Assembly (NCBI RefSeq): GCF_014621775.1 | Contig: NZ_CP061204.1 | Span: forward strand, 2,004,501-2,068,500 | Direction of reading: 5' to 3' | DNA length: 64,000 bases | DNA from: Stenotrophomonas sp. 169 | Lineage (GTDB): Bacteria; Pseudomonadota; Gammaproteobacteria; Xanthomonadales; Xanthomonadaceae | In this document: positions 8,826 to 18,781 of the stretch, piece after piece | Numbering within the stretch: the stretch's first letter is position 1 | Layout of the letters: each line of letters opens with the position of its first letter | Made by a program: the position numbers and the translations under genes | Notes under the pieces: generated by a model | Database searches by the model: none | What the model was told of the DNA's origin: nothing | The model's input: the letters and a program-made list of their open reading frames with translations, nothing else

Positions 8826-9755
8826 ATGTCGCCTGAAGCGTTCTATCCCGTGGGTACACCGGGTCAGCCCTGGGGCGAAGCCGAACGTGCGCAGTGGCGT
8901 GCACGCCAGCAGCGGCTGCGGCGATTCGACGACGACGTGCTGCCGCGGATCGATGCCCTGTCGTCGCGCTTCGAACGCGTGCAGTACGGTGCGTTGGACT
9001 ACGCCGGGGACCGCTATCCGCTGCTCGCGCTGCGCAGCCAGCCATGGGATCCGGCCCTGCCGGCGGCGCTGGTGACTGGTGGCGTGCACGGCTATGAAAC
9101 CAGTGGCGTGATGGGGGCACTTGAGTTTCTTGAGCAGCGCGCCGCCGACTACGCCGGCCGCATCAATCTGCTGGTGATTCCCTGCGTCAATCCGTGGGGC
9201 TATGAGCGCATCAACCGGTGGAACTTCGATGCGATCGACCCGAACCGCAATTTCCGCGCGGATGGCCCTGCACGTGAATCCACGGCGGTGGTCGAGCTGG
9301 TGGCACCGCTGAAGTCACAGTTCGTGCTGCACATCGACCTGCATGAGACCACGGACAGCGACGAGAGCGAGTTCCGCCCCGCGGTCGCTGCACGCGATGG
9401 CAAGCCCTTCGAGCCGGGCCTGATCCCCGATGGCTTCTATCTGGTGGATGACACCGAAAACCCGCAGCCGGCGTTCCAGCAGGCGGTGATCCGCGCGGTG
9501 GAGCAGGTCACCCACATCGCGCCGGCCGACGCCCAGGGCGAGATCATCGGCTCAAAGGTGGTGTCACACGGGGTGATCGAGTACCCGCTGGTGGCGCTGG
9601 GCCTGTGTGCGGGCATCACCGGGGCGCGTTTCACCACCACCACCGAGGTGTATCCGGACAGTCCGCGGGCGACCGCACAACAGTGCAACGACGCCCAGGT
9701 AACGGCGGTCACGGCGGCGTTGGACCACGCGCTCGGCCAGGTCGCCGGTGGGTGA
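8826..9755 (+). CDS. M14 family zinc metallopeptidase (carboxypeptidase-like)
   Basis: A 309-residue cytoplasmic protein with the M14 zinc site. H88 and E91 lie in GGVHGYETSG, and the third ligand is a histidine in HIDLHE (169-174). VNPWGYERINR and DPNRNF are typical substrate-binding segments of the family, and E274 in TTTTEVYPDSP is the likely catalytic glutamate. There is no signal peptide, so it probably acts on peptides or amino-acid derivatives inside the cell. The exact substrate cannot be read from the sequence. A rho-independent terminator follows at 9796. Confidence 0.87.
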   Translation: MSPEAFYPVGTPGQPWGEAERAQWRARQQRLRRFDDDVLPRIDALSSRFERVQYGALDYAGDRYPLLALRSQPWDPALPAALVTGGVHGYETSGVMGALEFLEQRAADYAGRINLLVIPCVNPWGYERINRWNFDAIDPNRNFRADGPARESTAVVELVAPLKSQFVLHIDLHETTDSDESEFRPAVAARDGKPFEPGLIPDGFYLVDDTENPQPAFQQAVIRAVEQVTHIAPADAQGEIIGSKVVSHGVIEYPLVALGLCAGITGARFTTTTEVYPDSPRATAQQCNDAQVTAVTAALDHALGQVAGG

Positions 9756-9795
9756 CGTACGGCAATGTGACGCAATTAACTGACGTAACCAGCCG

Positions 9796-9820
9796 AAACC
9801 GCGCCTAAAGCGCGGTTTTT
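9796..9820 (+). terminator. Rho-independent terminator after the M14 peptidase gene
   Basis: A perfect 9-bp stem (AAACCGCGC / GCGCGGTTT) with loop CTAAA is followed by a short T run. It sits 40 bases after the peptidase stop codon and before the BCCT gene, so the two are probably separate transcription units. Confidence 0.85.
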
Positions 9821-9898
9821 GCCATTCTTCATGCAGAATCCATGGCAGCTCCGCCATCATGGTACGGATATCCCACTGATTCGGAGCAGGTCGCTTTC

Positions 9899-11878
9899 AT
9901 GGAAGCACTGGAGCCACAACATACCCCGGTGCGGACCCTGCGGCCCGTCTTCGCCATCGCGTCGATCATCGTCGTGGCGTTCGCCGTCTTCGTCAGCGTG
10001 TACCCGCTCGGCGCGGGGCGCATGCTGCTGCAGGCGCAGGACTGGGCCTCGTCGAACGTAGGCTGGTACTACCTGCTGGCGATGACGCTGTACCTGGTCT
10101 TCGTCGTCGTCGCTGCGCTGTCGCCGTACGGCAACATCAAGCTGGGCGCTGACCATGACGAGCCGGAGTTCAGCTATCTGTCGTGGGCCGGCATGCTGTT
10201 CGCCGCCGGCATCAGCATCACCCTGTTCTTCTTCTGCGTGTCCGAGCCGCTGACCCACTTCATGCAGCCACCGCAGGGCGGCGGGCCGGCCGGAGAGGCC
10301 GGTGCACGCCAGGCCATGTCGGTGCTGTTCCTGCACTGGGGCCTGCACGGCTGGGGCGTGTTCGCCCTGGCGGCGATGGCGATGGCCTACTTCGCCTACC
10401 GGCACAACCTTCCGCTGGCCCTGCGCTCGGCGCTGTATCCGCTGATCGGCAACCGCATCAACGGGCCGATCGGCTATACCGTGGATGCCCTGGGGATCGT
10501 GGCCACGGTGTTCGGCTTGGGCGCGGACATGGGGTTCGGCGTGCTGCACCTCAATGCCGGCCTGTCGCACCTGTTCGATGTCCCGCATGCGCATTGGGTG
10601 CAGATCACCCTGGTCGTGGTGATGATGGGTGCCGCGGTCGCGGTGGCCGTGACCGGCGTGGAGAAGGGCGTCCGCCTGATGTCCAACGTCAACATGCTGC
10701 TGGCGATCGCGCTGGTGCTGTTCATGCTGTTTGCCGGGCCGACCCAGTACCTGCTCGGCACGTTGATGCAGAACGTCGGTGACTATCTGGGCAGCGTGGT
10801 CGGCAAGAGTTTCGATGTCTACGCCTACGGCGGACGACCCGGCTGGATGGGCAACTGGACGGTGTTCTACTGGGCGTGGTGGATCGGCTGGTCGCCGTTC
10901 GTGGGCCTGTTCATCGCGCGTATCTCGCGTGGCCGCACCATCCGCCAGTTCGTGTTCGGGGTGCTGCTGATTCCGCTGGGCTTCACGCTGGCGTGGCTGT
11001 CCATCTTCGGCAACAGCGCACTGGACCAGGTCCTGCATCACGGACAATCGCAGTTGGCGCAGTTGGCCATCGATGACCCGCCGACCGTACTGTACGCCCT
11101 GCTGGACACGTATCCGTGGAGCCGGGTGGTGATCGCGGTGACGGTGTTCGTGAGCTTCATCTTCTTCGTCACCTCGGCCGACTCCGGTGCGGTGGTGCTG
11201 TCGACCCTGTCCTCGCACGGGGGTGCGCCGGAAGACGATGGCCCACGCTGGCTGCGCGTGTTCTGGGGCGCAGTGACCGCCGTGGTCACCGCGGGCCTGC
11301 TGCTGGCCGGCAACATGGACGCCCTGAAGTCAGCGGTGGTGCTGGCTTCGCTGCCGTTCTCCGCCGTGCTGCTGCTGATGATGTGGGGGCTGATGCGGTC
11401 ATTCGCCGATGAGGGCCATCGCAAGCGGGCGCTGCAGTACCGTGCCTCGCCGCTGGTCGGAGCCAGCAGGCACCATCAGGGTTGGCGCCAGCGGCTGGGG
11501 CAGGCGGTCAACTTCCCGGTGCGCGACCAGGTCTACCGCTTCATGGATGACGATGTGAAGCCGGCGATGGAGGATGTAGCCGAGCAGCTGCGCGGGCAGG
11601 GCTGGGACGTCTCGACCCGCTTCGACTCGGGTGACATGGAGCTGGCGGTGGACCACGGTGAGCAGCAGGATTTCCAGTACCGGGTCATCCTGACCGGCTA
11701 CCGGGTACCGTCCTTCGCCTCGCACCAGGCACGCAACAGTCGCTACTACCGCGCCGAGGTGCACCTGTACGAAGGCAGCCAGGACTACGACCTGGTGGAC
11801 TACAGCCGCGAGCAGATCATCAACGACATCATCAGCCAGTACGAGCGGCACGTGCAGTTCCTGCACCTGAGCCGCTGA
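9899..11878 (+). CDS. BCCT family betaine/choline/carnitine transporter (BetT-like)
   Basis: A 659-residue inner-membrane carrier if started at the ATG at 9899, where GGAG lies 12 bases upstream. An in-frame ATG at 9842 would add 19 residues. About twelve hydrophobic segments occupy the first 500 residues. The family signature is clear: the Trp-rich WTVFYWAWWIGWSPFVGLF followed by ARISRGRTIRQF. A cytosolic C-terminal tail of about 150 residues, as in BetT and other osmosensing members, follows. The expected role is ion-coupled uptake of choline or glycine betaine under osmotic stress. No betaine synthesis gene is adjacent, so the substrate is open. Confidence 0.92.
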   Translation: MEALEPQHTPVRTLRPVFAIASIIVVAFAVFVSVYPLGAGRMLLQAQDWASSNVGWYYLLAMTLYLVFVVVAALSPYGNIKLGADHDEPEFSYLSWAGMLFAAGISITLFFFCVSEPLTHFMQPPQGGGPAGEAGARQAMSVLFLHWGLHGWGVFALAAMAMAYFAYRHNLPLALRSALYPLIGNRINGPIGYTVDALGIVATVFGLGADMGFGVLHLNAGLSHLFDVPHAHWVQITLVVVMMGAAVAVAVTGVEKGVRLMSNVNMLLAIALVLFMLFAGPTQYLLGTLMQNVGDYLGSVVGKSFDVYAYGGRPGWMGNWTVFYWAWWIGWSPFVGLFIARISRGRTIRQFVFGVLLIPLGFTLAWLSIFGNSALDQVLHHGQSQLAQLAIDDPPTVLYALLDTYPWSRVVIAVTVFVSFIFFVTSADSGAVVLSTLSSHGGAPEDDGPRWLRVFWGAVTAVVTAGLLLAGNMDALKSAVVLASLPFSAVLLLMMWGLMRSFADEGHRKRALQYRASPLVGASRHHQGWRQRLGQAVNFPVRDQVYRFMDDDVKPAMEDVAEQLRGQGWDVSTRFDSGDMELAVDHGEQQDFQYRVILTGYRVPSFASHQARNSRYYRAEVHLYEGSQDYDLVDYSREQIINDIISQYERHVQFLHLSR

Positions 11879-11942
11879 CGCGCCACGGGGTGCGGGGTGC
11901 GGGCAGGGCAGCGTGCCGCCGGGAGCGCCGCGCGGCGCGCTC

Positions 11943-11964
11943 GCCGAGCATGGCTCGGCGCTAC
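11943..11964 (-). repeat. SMAG-type REP element (GTAG palindrome)
   Basis: The complement reads GTAG followed by the imperfect palindrome CGCCGAGCCATGCTCGGC. It faces the first forward copy of the tandem array at 12010, so the two could form a larger inverted pair. SMAG elements are known extragenic repeats of Stenotrophomonas. Confidence 0.85.
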
Positions 11965-12000
11965 CGCCCCCGGCGCGCGGTTCGCGCCACGATTCTGCGA

Positions 12001-12217
12001 GAGGCCGTTGTAGCGCCGAGCCATGCTCGGCGGGATGCCGGCAGCGCCGAAGCGGGAGGCCGTTGTAGCGCCGAGCCACGCTCGGCGAGATGCCGCCAGC
12101 GCCGAAGCGGGATGCCGTTGTAGCGCCGAGCCACGCTCGGCGGGATGCCGGCAGCGCCGAAGCGGGAGGCCGTTGTAGCGCCGAGCCACGCTCGGCGGGA
12201 TGCCGGCAGCGCCGAAG
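12001..12217 (+). repeat. 55-bp tandem repeat containing four SMAG elements
   Basis: GTAG heads start at 12010, 12065, 12120 and 12175, exactly 55 bases apart. Each unit holds the GTAGCGCCGAGCCAYGCTCGG palindrome followed by a spacer GATGCCGGCAGCGCCGAAG that is nearly identical between copies. The repeat therefore spread as a 55-bp unit by tandem duplication, not by independent insertion. The last unit runs into the open frame of the chemoreceptor gene. Confidence 0.9.
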
Positions 12218-12280
12218 ATGGTCAAGAAAGTGCCACGCAGGTCGATAGAGAGGCTGTCCGCCCCCCTTCCGAGCCTCACG

Positions 12281-14827
12281 ATGCGCGCCGTCTCCCCCTC
12301 ACCCCGCTCCCCCCGCCGACCCAGCGTGGCCCGCCGCCTGATGCTGGGCACCGGCCTGCTGGCCCTGGCCTGCTTCGGCTTCACCGCCGTCATCAGCTAC
12401 TGGCGCAGCAGTGATGCGCTGCTGGAAAGCGCCCAGGCACGGCTGAAGGACCTGTCCGGCCAGGAAGCGCAGCGCATCGCCGCCGAGATCGCAGTGGCTG
12501 CCGACACCGGCACGTCACTGGCCAACAGCTTCCGCGTGCAGCGCACCTTGGGCAGCCTGGACCGGACGGCCGCCGACGCGGTGATCCGGGCCCAGCTCGA
12601 GGCGCATCCGCAATGGCTCGGCATGGGCACGCTGTGGGAGCCGGACGCGTTCGATGGCAAGGATGCGGACTTCGTCGGCAGCGAGGGCCACGATGACAGC
12701 GGTCGCTTCATGACGTGGTGGGCCTGGCAGAGCGGTACCCTGGTGCGCGAACCGTTGAGGGACTACGAGAAGCCCGGTGACGGCGACTGGAACCTCAAGC
12801 CGCGCGAGACCCGCGCCCAGGCCGTGGTGGAGCCGTATTACTACCCCGTGGCCGGCAAAGACACCTTGATGACCACGGTGGCGACGCCGATCCTCGAAGG
12901 CGATCGCTATCTGGGTGTGGTGACCGTCGACTTCACCCTGGCCGCGCTGCAGGCGCGCATCGCCGCGATGCGCCCGATGGACGTGGGGCATGCCACGCTG
13001 CTGTCGCCGGCCGGTTCGGTGATGGCCAGCCGCAACGCAGCGGACGTCGGCAAGGTCCGCGACGATGCCGCCACCCGCGCGATGCTGGCCGCCGTGGCCA
13101 AGGGGGAAACGGTGAGCGGTGAGGTCGACTTCAATGGTGAAAAAGAGCTGCAGGTGTTCGTGCCGCTGCGCGTGGGCTCTGCGCCGCAGGTCTTCGCGCT
13201 GGGTATTTCGGTGCCTGCCTCGCACGTGATGGCGCAGGCCCGGGAACTGCTGTGGGTGATCGTGGCCGTGGGCCTGTTGTCGGCGTTGCTGCTGAGCGCC
13301 GCGCTGTATCTGTTGCTGCAGCGGCTGGTCTTGAAGCCGCTGGCGGAGGCGGAGCATGTCTCGGCGGCCGTTGCCGAAGGCAAGCTGGACAGCCGCATCA
13401 GCGTGGTGCGTGATGATGAAGTGGGGCGCCTGCTGGGCGCGATGGGCAGCATGCAGGACCAGCTGCGCGCCGTCATCACTGCCCAGTCGGAACTGGCCGA
13501 GCGGCATGATGAGGGACAGATCAGCTACCGGCTGGACGCGGCGGCATTCCCCGGTGAGTACGGTCGCATGATCGCCGGTACCAACGCGTTGGTGGCCGGC
13601 CACGTGGCGGTGCAGCAGCGCCTGGTGCAGGTGATGGCCTGCTACGCCGTGGGCGACATGAGTGCGGACATGGAAGACCTGCCGGGCGAGAAAGCACTGA
13701 TCAGCGCTGCCATGCGCGATACCAAGGCCAACCTGCAGGCCATCAACACACAGATCCTGCAGTTGGCGCACGCCGCGGCGGCGGGTGACTTCACCCAGCG
13801 TGGCGATGCTTCGCGCTTCTCGCATGACTTCCGCGGCATGGTGGAAGGGCTCAACACCCTCATGCAGACCACTGACGCCAACCTGGCGGAGCTTTCGCGG
13901 CTGCTGCAGGCGATCGCCCGCGGTGACCTGACGGCGCGGATGGAGGGCGATTTCCACGGCGTCTTCGCGCAGATGCGCCGTGATGCAGATACCACGGTGG
14001 AACAGCTGACACGCATCGTCGGCGGCATCCAGCAGGCCAGTGCGATGATCAACACGGCGGCCGGCGAGATCGCGGCGGGCAACGATGACCTGTCGCAGCG
14101 CACCGAACAGCAAGCTGCCAGTCTGGAAGAAACGGCGGCGTCGATGGAAGAGCTGACCTCCACCGTGCGCCAGAACGCCGACCATGCGCGCCAGGCCAAC
14201 CAGCTGGTGCAGGGCACGGCCGGGGTAGCGTCACAGGGCGGCGAGGTGGTGGCGCAGGTGGTGCAGACGATGAGTGGCATCGAAGTGTCGTCGCGGCGCA
14301 TCGCCGAGATCATTTCGGTGATCGATGGCATCGCCTTCCAGACCAACATCCTGGCGCTCAACGCGGCCGTGGAAGCGGCACGGGCGGGCGAGCAGGGGCG
14401 GGGATTTGCCGTCGTCGCAACCGAGGTGCGTGCGTTGGCGCAGCGTTCGGCCACGGCCGCGCGCGAGATCAAGGGCCTGATCGATGACTCCGTGGAGCAG
14501 GTGGAGCAGGGCGCGACGCTGGTACGGCAGGCGGGCAGCACGATGCAGGAAATCGTCAGCTCGGTGCACCGGGTGACCGACATCATGGCCGAGATCTCCG
14601 CCGCCTCGCAGGAACAGAGCGCGGGCATCGAACAGGTCAGCCAGACCGTGGTGCAGATGGACGAAGCTACCCAGCAGAATGCGGCCCTGGTGGAAGAGGC
14701 GAACGCGGCCGCGCGTTCGCTGGAAGAGCAGTCGCACGAACTGCAACAGGCGGTGGCGATCTTCCGCCTGCGCGGTACCGCTGGCACGGCGAACGTGCCC
14801 AGGCGTGTAGTCGCCGAACCGGCGTGA
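12281..14827 (+). CDS. Methyl-accepting chemotaxis protein with periplasmic sensor domain
   Basis: From the ATG at 12281 the product has 848 residues. The frame stays open upstream (ATG at 12218 and, inside the SMAG array, at 12200), so the start is uncertain. An N-terminal membrane helix ([20 protein letters not shown]) is followed by a Cache-like periplasmic domain ([19 protein letters not shown]), a second helix near 350, several HAMP-like segments, and a C-terminal signalling hairpin with [19 protein letters not shown]. It should sense a small ligand and signal to CheA/CheW. I see no C-terminal NWETF-type CheR tether. No other che genes lie nearby. Confidence 0.92.
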   Translation: MRAVSPSPRSPRRPSVARRLMLGTGLLALACFGFTAVISYWRSSDALLESAQARLKDLSGQEAQRIAAEIAVAADTGTSLANSFRVQRTLGSLDRTAADAVIRAQLEAHPQWLGMGTLWEPDAFDGKDADFVGSEGHDDSGRFMTWWAWQSGTLVREPLRDYEKPGDGDWNLKPRETRAQAVVEPYYYPVAGKDTLMTTVATPILEGDRYLGVVTVDFTLAALQARIAAMRPMDVGHATLLSPAGSVMASRNAADVGKVRDDAATRAMLAAVAKGETVSGEVDFNGEKELQVFVPLRVGSAPQVFALGISVPASHVMAQARELLWVIVAVGLLSALLLSAALYLLLQRLVLKPLAEAEHVSAAVAEGKLDSRISVVRDDEVGRLLGAMGSMQDQLRAVITAQSELAERHDEGQISYRLDAAAFPGEYGRMIAGTNALVAGHVAVQQRLVQVMACYAVGDMSADMEDLPGEKALISAAMRDTKANLQAINTQILQLAHAAAAGDFTQRGDASRFSHDFRGMVEGLNTLMQTTDANLAELSRLLQAIARGDLTARMEGDFHGVFAQMRRDADTTVEQLTRIVGGIQQASAMINTAAGEIAAGNDDLSQRTEQQAASLEETAASMEELTSTVRQNADHARQANQLVQGTAGVASQGGEVVAQVVQTMSGIEVSSRRIAEIISVIDGIAFQTNILALNAAVEAARAGEQGRGFAVVATEVRALAQRSATAAREIKGLIDDSVEQVEQGATLVRQAGSTMQEIVSSVHRVTDIMAEISAASQEQSAGIEQVSQTVVQMDEATQQNAALVEEANAAARSLEEQSHELQQAVAIFRLRGTAGTANVPRRVVAEPA

Positions 14828-14883
14828 GGTTTCCGGGCTGACGGCCAGCGGGCGTAGCGCAGGATGCGCCGCGCGGTGCGCTC

Positions 14884-14945
14884 GCCGAGCATGGCTCGGC
14901 GCTATCACAGCTCCCGGAGACGGTAGCGCCGCGCCATGCTCGGCG
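14884..14945. repeat. Inverted pair of SMAG-type REP elements
   Basis: A reverse copy (14884-14905, head mutated to ATAG) faces a forward copy (14923-14945, with one base changed in the stem). They lie between the convergent chemoreceptor and oxidoreductase genes. As RNA the pair could fold into a long hairpin and may end or protect both transcripts. Confidence 0.85.
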
Positions 14946-14957
14946 AGACAGACGCGA

Positions 14958-15935
14958 TTACGGGCGCAGCAGCACCTTGCCGGTGCGCCCGGACGCCAGA
15001 CTGGCCGCTGCCGCGTCGGCAATGTCATCCAACGAGAACACCGCCTGCACCGGCAACTGCAGCTCGCCCGCCGCCGCGCGCTTCAGCAGTTCGCCCACCA
15101 GCCGCTTCTTGTCGTCCACGGCCATCGCCTGGCTGACCTTGCTGCCCCAGAAGCCTTTGACGGTGGCCTGCTTGAAGATCACATCGCCCGACGGGATCTG
15201 CATCGGTTCGCCGGTCATCGAACCAAACGACACCAATGTGCCGCCCTCGCCGAGCAGGCCCAGCAGCTCGCCGCTGGCCGTGCCACCAATCGAATCCACG
15301 GCCGCCGCGGCCAATGCCTCGCCGAGCAGGCCACGCACCGCGTCCTGCCAACCGTCCGACGTCGTGGACACGACATGCGGGATGCCCATGGCCTCCAGCT
15401 CCGCTACGCCATCGTCGCGGCGGACCAAGTTGACGACGTTCACGCCGCGCGCCTTGGCCAGCATGGCCAGGCTCTTGCCCACTGCACCGTTGGCGGTGTT
15501 CTGCACGATCCACTGGCCGCGCTCCACCTTGAGGAATTCCAGCAGCATCAGCGCGCTCAGCGGCATCGCGATCAGCTGTGCGGCGACTTCGTCGCTGATG
15601 CTGTCCGGCATCGGGATGACCATCCGTTCGGGCGCGATGAACGCCTCGGCCCAGGTGCCGTGCACCGATGCAGCGGCGACGCGCTGGCCGATCTTCAAAC
15701 CTTCGACGCCCTGGCCCAGCGCATCGATGGTGCCCAGGCCCTCGCTGCCGCCAATGGCCGGCAGGGTGGGCTTGTAGCCGTACTTGCCGCGGACCGTCCA
15801 CAGATCGTGGTTGTGGATGGGCGCGAGCACGGTGCGGATGCGGACTTCGCCCGGGCCGGGCTCGGGCAGGTCATGATCTGCGGCGGACAGGACGGATGTC
15901 GGGTCGCCGAAACTGGCGTGGAGGGCAGCGCGCAT
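14958..15935 (-). CDS. MDR superfamily zinc-free oxidoreductase (quinone/enoyl reductase-like)
   Basis: A 325-residue medium-chain dehydrogenase/reductase. The start at 15935 is preceded by AAGGA seven bases away. The N-terminal GroES-like half contains GGSEGLGTIDALG. The Rossmann half has NGAVGKSLAMLAKARGVNVV and the later VDSIGGTASGELLGLL and GTLVSFGSMTG. There is no cysteine-rich structural zinc loop, so it resembles quinone reductases and the MECR-type 2-enoyl thioester reductases that use NADPH. The substrate is unknown. It is convergent with the chemoreceptor gene and divergent from nrdA. Confidence 0.85.
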   Translation of the reverse strand: MRAALHASFGDPTSVLSAADHDLPEPGPGEVRIRTVLAPIHNHDLWTVRGKYGYKPTLPAIGGSEGLGTIDALGQGVEGLKIGQRVAAASVHGTWAEAFIAPERMVIPMPDSISDEVAAQLIAMPLSALMLLEFLKVERGQWIVQNTANGAVGKSLAMLAKARGVNVVNLVRRDDGVAELEAMGIPHVVSTTSDGWQDAVRGLLGEALAAAAVDSIGGTASGELLGLLGEGGTLVSFGSMTGEPMQIPSGDVIFKQATVKGFWGSKVSQAMAVDDKKRLVGELLKRAAAGELQLPVQAVFSLDDIADAAAASLASGRTGKVLLRP

Positions 15936-16348
15936 GGTGAGTCCTTGGTACGTAGAAACAGAGGGACAGCGTGCCACCCATCCCTGCAACAGCAGGTCAA
16001 CGCAGGCTGCGACCTATCGTCGCAACGCCGGAAAATCGCTCATCTTGTGTTGACGGCATTGGCCAAGCCCACTATGTTGTGGCTGTCACTCCCGGTCAGC
16101 CGCCGCCGCCGGACGCAACCTCTACGTCCCGCGGCCAGCCTCCCCTGAAGCTTTCCGTGTCGACGCGGCCGCCACCATGCGGACGCAGGTCGCCCCCACG
16201 GTCCGGATACCGGCCGCAGGCGCAGGCAACAGCCGACGATCTCCGTTCCCGCGCGATGGCATCACACCCGACTTCCTCGTGCGCCGGTATCGCGTGCGGG
16301 GTTCCATGGCCACACCCGGGTCCCGCGGTGTGCCAGGAGAGCTGGACC
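15936..16348. other. Intergenic region upstream of nrdA
   Basis: About 410 bases lie between the divergent oxidoreductase and nrdA genes. A pair of possible NrdR boxes lies at 16035-16082. The following 270 bases would be a long nrdA leader; I see no obvious riboswitch or short coding sequence in it. Confidence 0.5.
16035..16082 (+). promoter_or_regulatory. Candidate pair of NrdR boxes
   Basis: Two 16-base segments, 16035-16050 and 16067-16082, share the conserved right half TTGTGK and are separated by a 16-base linker, which gives a 32-base repeat. NrdR boxes usually occur as such pairs in front of ribonucleotide reductase operons (idealised palindrome ACACTATATATTGTGT). The second copy fits better (GCCCACTATGTTGTGG) and the left half of the first is poor, so this is tentative. 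Confidence 0.4.
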
Positions 16349-18727
16349 ATGACAGACACCCCCTACCGCGCGGCCGCCCCGGCCAGCGCCAGCGACGCCG
16401 TGCACGCCACTGGCGAGTCCATCACCACGTGGATCACCAAGGAAGCAGGAAATCGCAAGCTGCCCTTCGATCCGCTGCGCCTGGACCGCAGCATCGACCG
16501 GATCCAGCATGATCTGCCGATGCTGGACGTTGCCGGCTTCCGCCGCAGCGTGCATTCCATCGTCGAGCGCAAGCCCCGCATCAGTGCGGATGACCTGGTC
16601 GACCTGATGATCCGGGAAGCGGAATCGCGGGTCGACGTGGTGGCCCCTGAGTGGGAGCAGTTCGCCGCGCGCCTCTATCTGGCGCGGTTGTACAAACGCG
16701 CCGCACGCAACCGCTTCTACGATGCCGGCCTCAAATACGGCTCGTACGTCGGGTTGCAGGAAAGCCTGGCTGATCGCGGGGTGTACAGCAACGACATCCT
16801 GCGCTGCTATTCGAAGGAGGAGCTGCAGCAGGCGGGCGCGATGATCGACCCGCAGCGCGACGCCTTGTTCGCCTACAACGGGCTGTACCTGCTGGCGACA
16901 CGCTACCTCGCCACCGACACCTCGCGCGAGGTGTATGAACTGCCGCAGGAGCGCTGGCTGACCATCGCGCTGTACCTGATGCAGAACGAGGGCGGAACGG
17001 GGCAGGGCGGACGCAGCCGCCGCATGCAGCTGGTGGGCGAGGCGTACTGGGCCCTGTCCCATCTGTACATGACCGTCGCCACGCCTACCTTGGCCAACGC
17101 CGGCAAGACCGGTGGCCAGCTCTCGAGCTGCTTCATCGATACCGTCGACGACAGCCTGCAGGGCATCTATGACTCCAACACCGACATCGCGCGCGTCTCC
17201 AAGCATGGCGGCGGCGTAGGCGCCTACATGGGCTATGTGCGCAGCAGCGGTGCACCGATCCGCGGGGTGGCGAACTCCTCCGGTGGCGTTGTGCCCTGGA
17301 TCAAGCAGCTCAACAACACGGCGGTGTCGGTCGATCAGCTGGGGCAACGCAAGGGCGCCGTGGCGGTGTACCTGGATATCTGGCACCGCGATATCGAGGC
17401 GTTCCTCGACCTGCGACTGAACAACGGCGACCAGCGCCTGCGCGCGCACGATGTGTTCACTGCGGTGTGCGTCCCGGACCTGTTCATGGAGGCAGTGGAG
17501 CGCCGTGCGGACTGGTATCTGTTCGATCCGCATGAAGTAAAGCAGGCCAAAGGCTGGTACCTGCAGGACTTCTTCGACGAAACGCGCGGGCAAGGCAGTT
17601 TCCGTGACCGCTACGCGGAACTGGTCGCCGACGAGCGCATCAGTCGCCGCACCGTGCGTGCGATCGATCTGTTCAAGCGGATCATGCTCAGCCAGCTGGA
17701 AACCGGCAACCCGTTCCTGTTCTACCGCGACGAGGTCAACCGGCGGAACCCCAACAAGCACTGCGGCATGGTGTATTCCAGCAATTTGTGCACCGAGATC
17801 CTGCAGAACATGAGCCCGACGCGGATGATCCAGGAGATCGTCAGCGGCGACCAGATCGTGACCACCCGGCGTGCCGGTGACTTCGTTGTCTGCAACCTCT
17901 CCTCGATCAACCTCGGCCGCGCCATCAGGGCGGCGGACGACCTGCTGGCAAGCGACGTATTGGAGCGGCTGATCCCCATCCAGGTCCGCATGCTGGACAA
18001 CGTGATCGATCTGAACGTGCTGCCGGTGCCGCAGGCCACCATCACCAACCGACGCTATCGCGCGATCGGCCTGGGCACCTTCGGTTGGCATCATCTGCTG
18101 GCGCAGCAGGCCATCCAGTGGGACAGCCCGGATGCCGAGACGTTGGCAGACACCCTCTACGAACGCATCAATTTCCTCACCATCCAGGCCAGCACACAAC
18201 TGGCGGCAGAGAAGGGCAGCTACCCGATGTTCCGTGGCAGCGACTGGGACACCGGCGCCTACTTCCGTGACCGCGGCTATGACAGTAATGCGTGGCAGAC
18301 GCTCGCCGCCGACGTGTCCCGGCAGGGGCTGCGCAACGGCTGGTTGCTGGCGGTAGCGCCGAACATGAGCACCGCTCAGATCGCCGGGTCGACCGCGTCC
18401 ATCGATCCCATCTACAGCGCGTTCTATTACGAAGAAAAGAAGGACTTCCGGCGACCCGTCGCGGCACCCGGCCTGTCCCTCGACACCTGGCCTTACTACG
18501 AAAAGGGCGCCTACAAGGTGAACCAGTTCGCCAGTGTGCGGCAGAACGCGCGGCGCCAGCGCCACGTGGACCAGGGCATCAGCTTCAACCTGTACGTGCC
18601 CAGCAGCATCCGCGCCAGCACGTTGCTGGAGCTGCACCTGGCTGCGTGGCGGCAGGGCCTCAAAACCACGTACTACGTGCGCTCCAATGACATCGACATC
18701 AGCGAATGTGAGTGGTGTTCCAGCTGA
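16349..18727 (+). CDS. nrdA: Ribonucleoside-diphosphate reductase subunit alpha, class I
   Basis: A 792-residue catalytic subunit that reduces ribonucleoside diphosphates to deoxyribonucleotides. The start is set by AGGAGA nine bases before the ATG; the frame is open further upstream but without a better site. An ATP-cone-like region spans roughly residues 25-110. Active-site segments include GGQLSSCFIDT, NLCTEILQ and CNLSSINLG. The C-terminus ends in ECEWCSS, two cysteines that should pass electrons from thioredoxin to the active site. nrdB follows after 97 bases that contain a SMAG element. Possible NrdR boxes lie upstream. Confidence 0.95.
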   Translation: MTDTPYRAAAPASASDAVHATGESITTWITKEAGNRKLPFDPLRLDRSIDRIQHDLPMLDVAGFRRSVHSIVERKPRISADDLVDLMIREAESRVDVVAPEWEQFAARLYLARLYKRAARNRFYDAGLKYGSYVGLQESLADRGVYSNDILRCYSKEELQQAGAMIDPQRDALFAYNGLYLLATRYLATDTSREVYELPQERWLTIALYLMQNEGGTGQGGRSRRMQLVGEAYWALSHLYMTVATPTLANAGKTGGQLSSCFIDTVDDSLQGIYDSNTDIARVSKHGGGVGAYMGYVRSSGAPIRGVANSSGGVVPWIKQLNNTAVSVDQLGQRKGAVAVYLDIWHRDIEAFLDLRLNNGDQRLRAHDVFTAVCVPDLFMEAVERRADWYLFDPHEVKQAKGWYLQDFFDETRGQGSFRDRYAELVADERISRRTVRAIDLFKRIMLSQLETGNPFLFYRDEVNRRNPNKHCGMVYSSNLCTEILQNMSPTRMIQEIVSGDQIVTTRRAGDFVVCNLSSINLGRAIRAADDLLASDVLERLIPIQVRMLDNVIDLNVLPVPQATITNRRYRAIGLGTFGWHHLLAQQAIQWDSPDAETLADTLYERINFLTIQASTQLAAEKGSYPMFRGSDWDTGAYFRDRGYDSNAWQTLAADVSRQGLRNGWLLAVAPNMSTAQIAGSTASIDPIYSAFYYEEKKDFRRPVAAPGLSLDTWPYYEKGAYKVNQFASVRQNARRQRHVDQGISFNLYVPSSIRASTLLELHLAAWRQGLKTTYYVRSNDIDISECEWCSS

Positions 18728-18781
18728 TCGTCGTGACAGGCGTTGGCCGCCCAGCGAACGGCCGATGCAACCGATCAACCG

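Larger units (their letters stand above)
11879..12280. other. Intergenic region made largely of SMAG palindromes
   Basis: About 400 bases lie between the BCCT transporter and the chemoreceptor. They hold one SMAG element in reverse orientation (11943-11964) and a tandem array of four forward elements (12001-12217). I see no coding sequence. The array gives several in-frame ATG codons upstream of the chemoreceptor. Confidence 0.8.

Noticed and set aside
12001..12217. A possible CRISPR array
   Set aside because: The units are tandem copies with conserved spacers and a GTAG palindrome of the SMAG type; there are no unique spacers and no cas genes.
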